The translations under genes and the position numbers were made by a program. From Paenibacillus thalictri (lineage in GTDB: Bacteria; Bacillota; Bacilli; Paenibacillales; NBRC-103111), in NCBI RefSeq assembly GCF_004307995.1, contig NZ_SIRE01000033.1, forward strand, positions 1 to 64,000: a stretch of DNA of 64,000 bases, given 5' to 3'. The notes below the pieces were generated by a model. That model was not told the origin of the DNA and made no database searches. It saw only the letters and a list, made by a program, of their open reading frames with translations. Positions 63,554 through 64,000 of the stretch are shown in pieces; positions within the stretch are counted from its first letter, which is position 1, and each line of letters opens with the position of its first letter.

Positions 63554-64000
63554 ATGAAGCAATTAAAAATGAAAGGCGCCGTTGTATTAACGGCAGCCAT
63601 GATAGCCAGCACAGCTTTGACGGCATGTACAAGCCAGGATAAAGCTGCGCCTTCCGGCAGCGGTAAGGCGGCAAGCGCTCAAGAGGGTGCCGGTGCGGCG
63701 GAGGCCGTTCCCGTTCGTTACGTCATCCCCGGTAATTTAACTCCGGACCACCAGAAGGTGCAGGATGCAGTGAATGCCAAGCTGAAGGCAGATGGCGTTA
63801 ATGTTCGACTCGATGTGAAGGCTATCCCATGGGATGCTTGGAACCAGAAGACGAATATTATGCTTTCGACAGGCGAGGAGTTCGAGCTGCTTGCCGCCAT
63901 GGAAGATATGAAATCGGTTACGCAGTTGGCGGGAAGCGGGGCTTTAGCGCCGTTAAACGAGTTAATAGATAAATACGGGCCGAATCTGAAGAAGGCGATT
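63554..64000 (+). CDS. Extracellular sugar-binding lipoprotein (truncated by window end)
   Basis: The first 149 residues of a lipoprotein: signal peptide with lipobox LTAC (Cys25), a Ser/Gly/Ala linker, then the start of the binding fold (VPVRYVIPGNLTPDHQKVQD, NIMLSTGEEFELLAAMEDMK). AGGAGGGG lies just upstream of ATG 63554. It completes the fourth LplB/YtcP/lipoprotein cassette. The 3' part is outside the window. Confidence 0.88.
   Translation, partial: MKQLKMKGAVVLTAAMIASTALTACTSQDKAAPSGSGKAASAQEGAGAAEAVPVRYVIPGNLTPDHQKVQDAVNAKLKADGVNVRLDVKAIPWDAWNQKTNIMLSTGEEFELLAAMEDMKSVTQLAGSGALAPLNELIDKYGPNLKKAI

Overview
The window looks like chromosome of a spore-forming Bacillota, most likely Paenibacillus or a close relative. 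The evidence is a Spo0E-type phosphatase gene, a T-box leader, strong AGGAGG-type ribosome sites with frequent TTG/GTG starts, lipoprotein signal peptides but no outer-membrane proteins, and above all four copies of the LplB-type permease / YtcP-type permease / large sugar-binding lipoprotein cassette that these bacteria use for plant oligosaccharides. No rRNA, tRNA or CRISPR was seen. One IS21-like end lies at the left edge.

Region 1-9.2 kb is mixed and partly decayed. It holds the IS end, a c-di-GMP-I riboswitch in front of a 58-codon Spo0E-like gene, a secF 3' remnant, a giant hybrid sensor kinase with two kinase cores, a PIN toxin / antitoxin pair, a small lipoprotein, an OmpR-type two-component system and an MFS transporter remnant. 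At 9.3-10.7 kb a phenylalanine T-box controls a chorismate mutase-DAHP synthase fusion. The stretch at 10.8-11.35 kb holds an orphan promoter and a kinase remnant.

Region 11.4-22.1 kb is the first sugar locus: a membrane AraC regulator, an ABC transporter, a Gfo/Idh/MocA oxidoreductase, a TIM-barrel isomerase/epimerase, a DUF6807 (PmoA-like) protein and an intracellular beta-helix (GH28-like) enzyme. Region 22.4-29.5 kb is the second: YesM kinase, a YesN regulator broken by one in-frame TAA, and an ABC transporter. Region 29.6-34.9 kb has a reverse-strand ThuA / SDR / alpha-alpha-toroid operon, two cupin-AraC regulators and an aldo/keto reductase. Region 35.1-47.6 kb is the third: LacZ-type beta-galactosidase, ABC transporter, intact YesN/YesM pair and a GH67-like protein.

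Region 48.0-59.2 kb is a different kind of unit. A GntR/FCD repressor, an Rbs-type ABC importer and a string of small-molecule enzymes (VOC protein, four-carbon acid-sugar kinase, PanE-like reductase, MBL-fold hydrolase, FAH-family hydrolase, Gfo/Idh/MocA and zinc-dependent polyol dehydrogenase) sit behind three promoters. Each promoter carries the same FCD-type operator just downstream of its -10 box. This looks like a complete uptake-and-catabolism regulon for an acid sugar whose identity I cannot name. Region 59.2-64 kb starts a fourth oligosaccharide cassette with its own membrane AraC regulator; its binding lipoprotein runs off the end.

The most notable observations are a gap-free promoter element repeated at 10.8, 20.5 and 38.4 kb; the FCD regulon; the nonsense codon in the second YesN gene; and the riboswitch with a ribosome-site-sequestering hairpin on the Spo0E-like gene.
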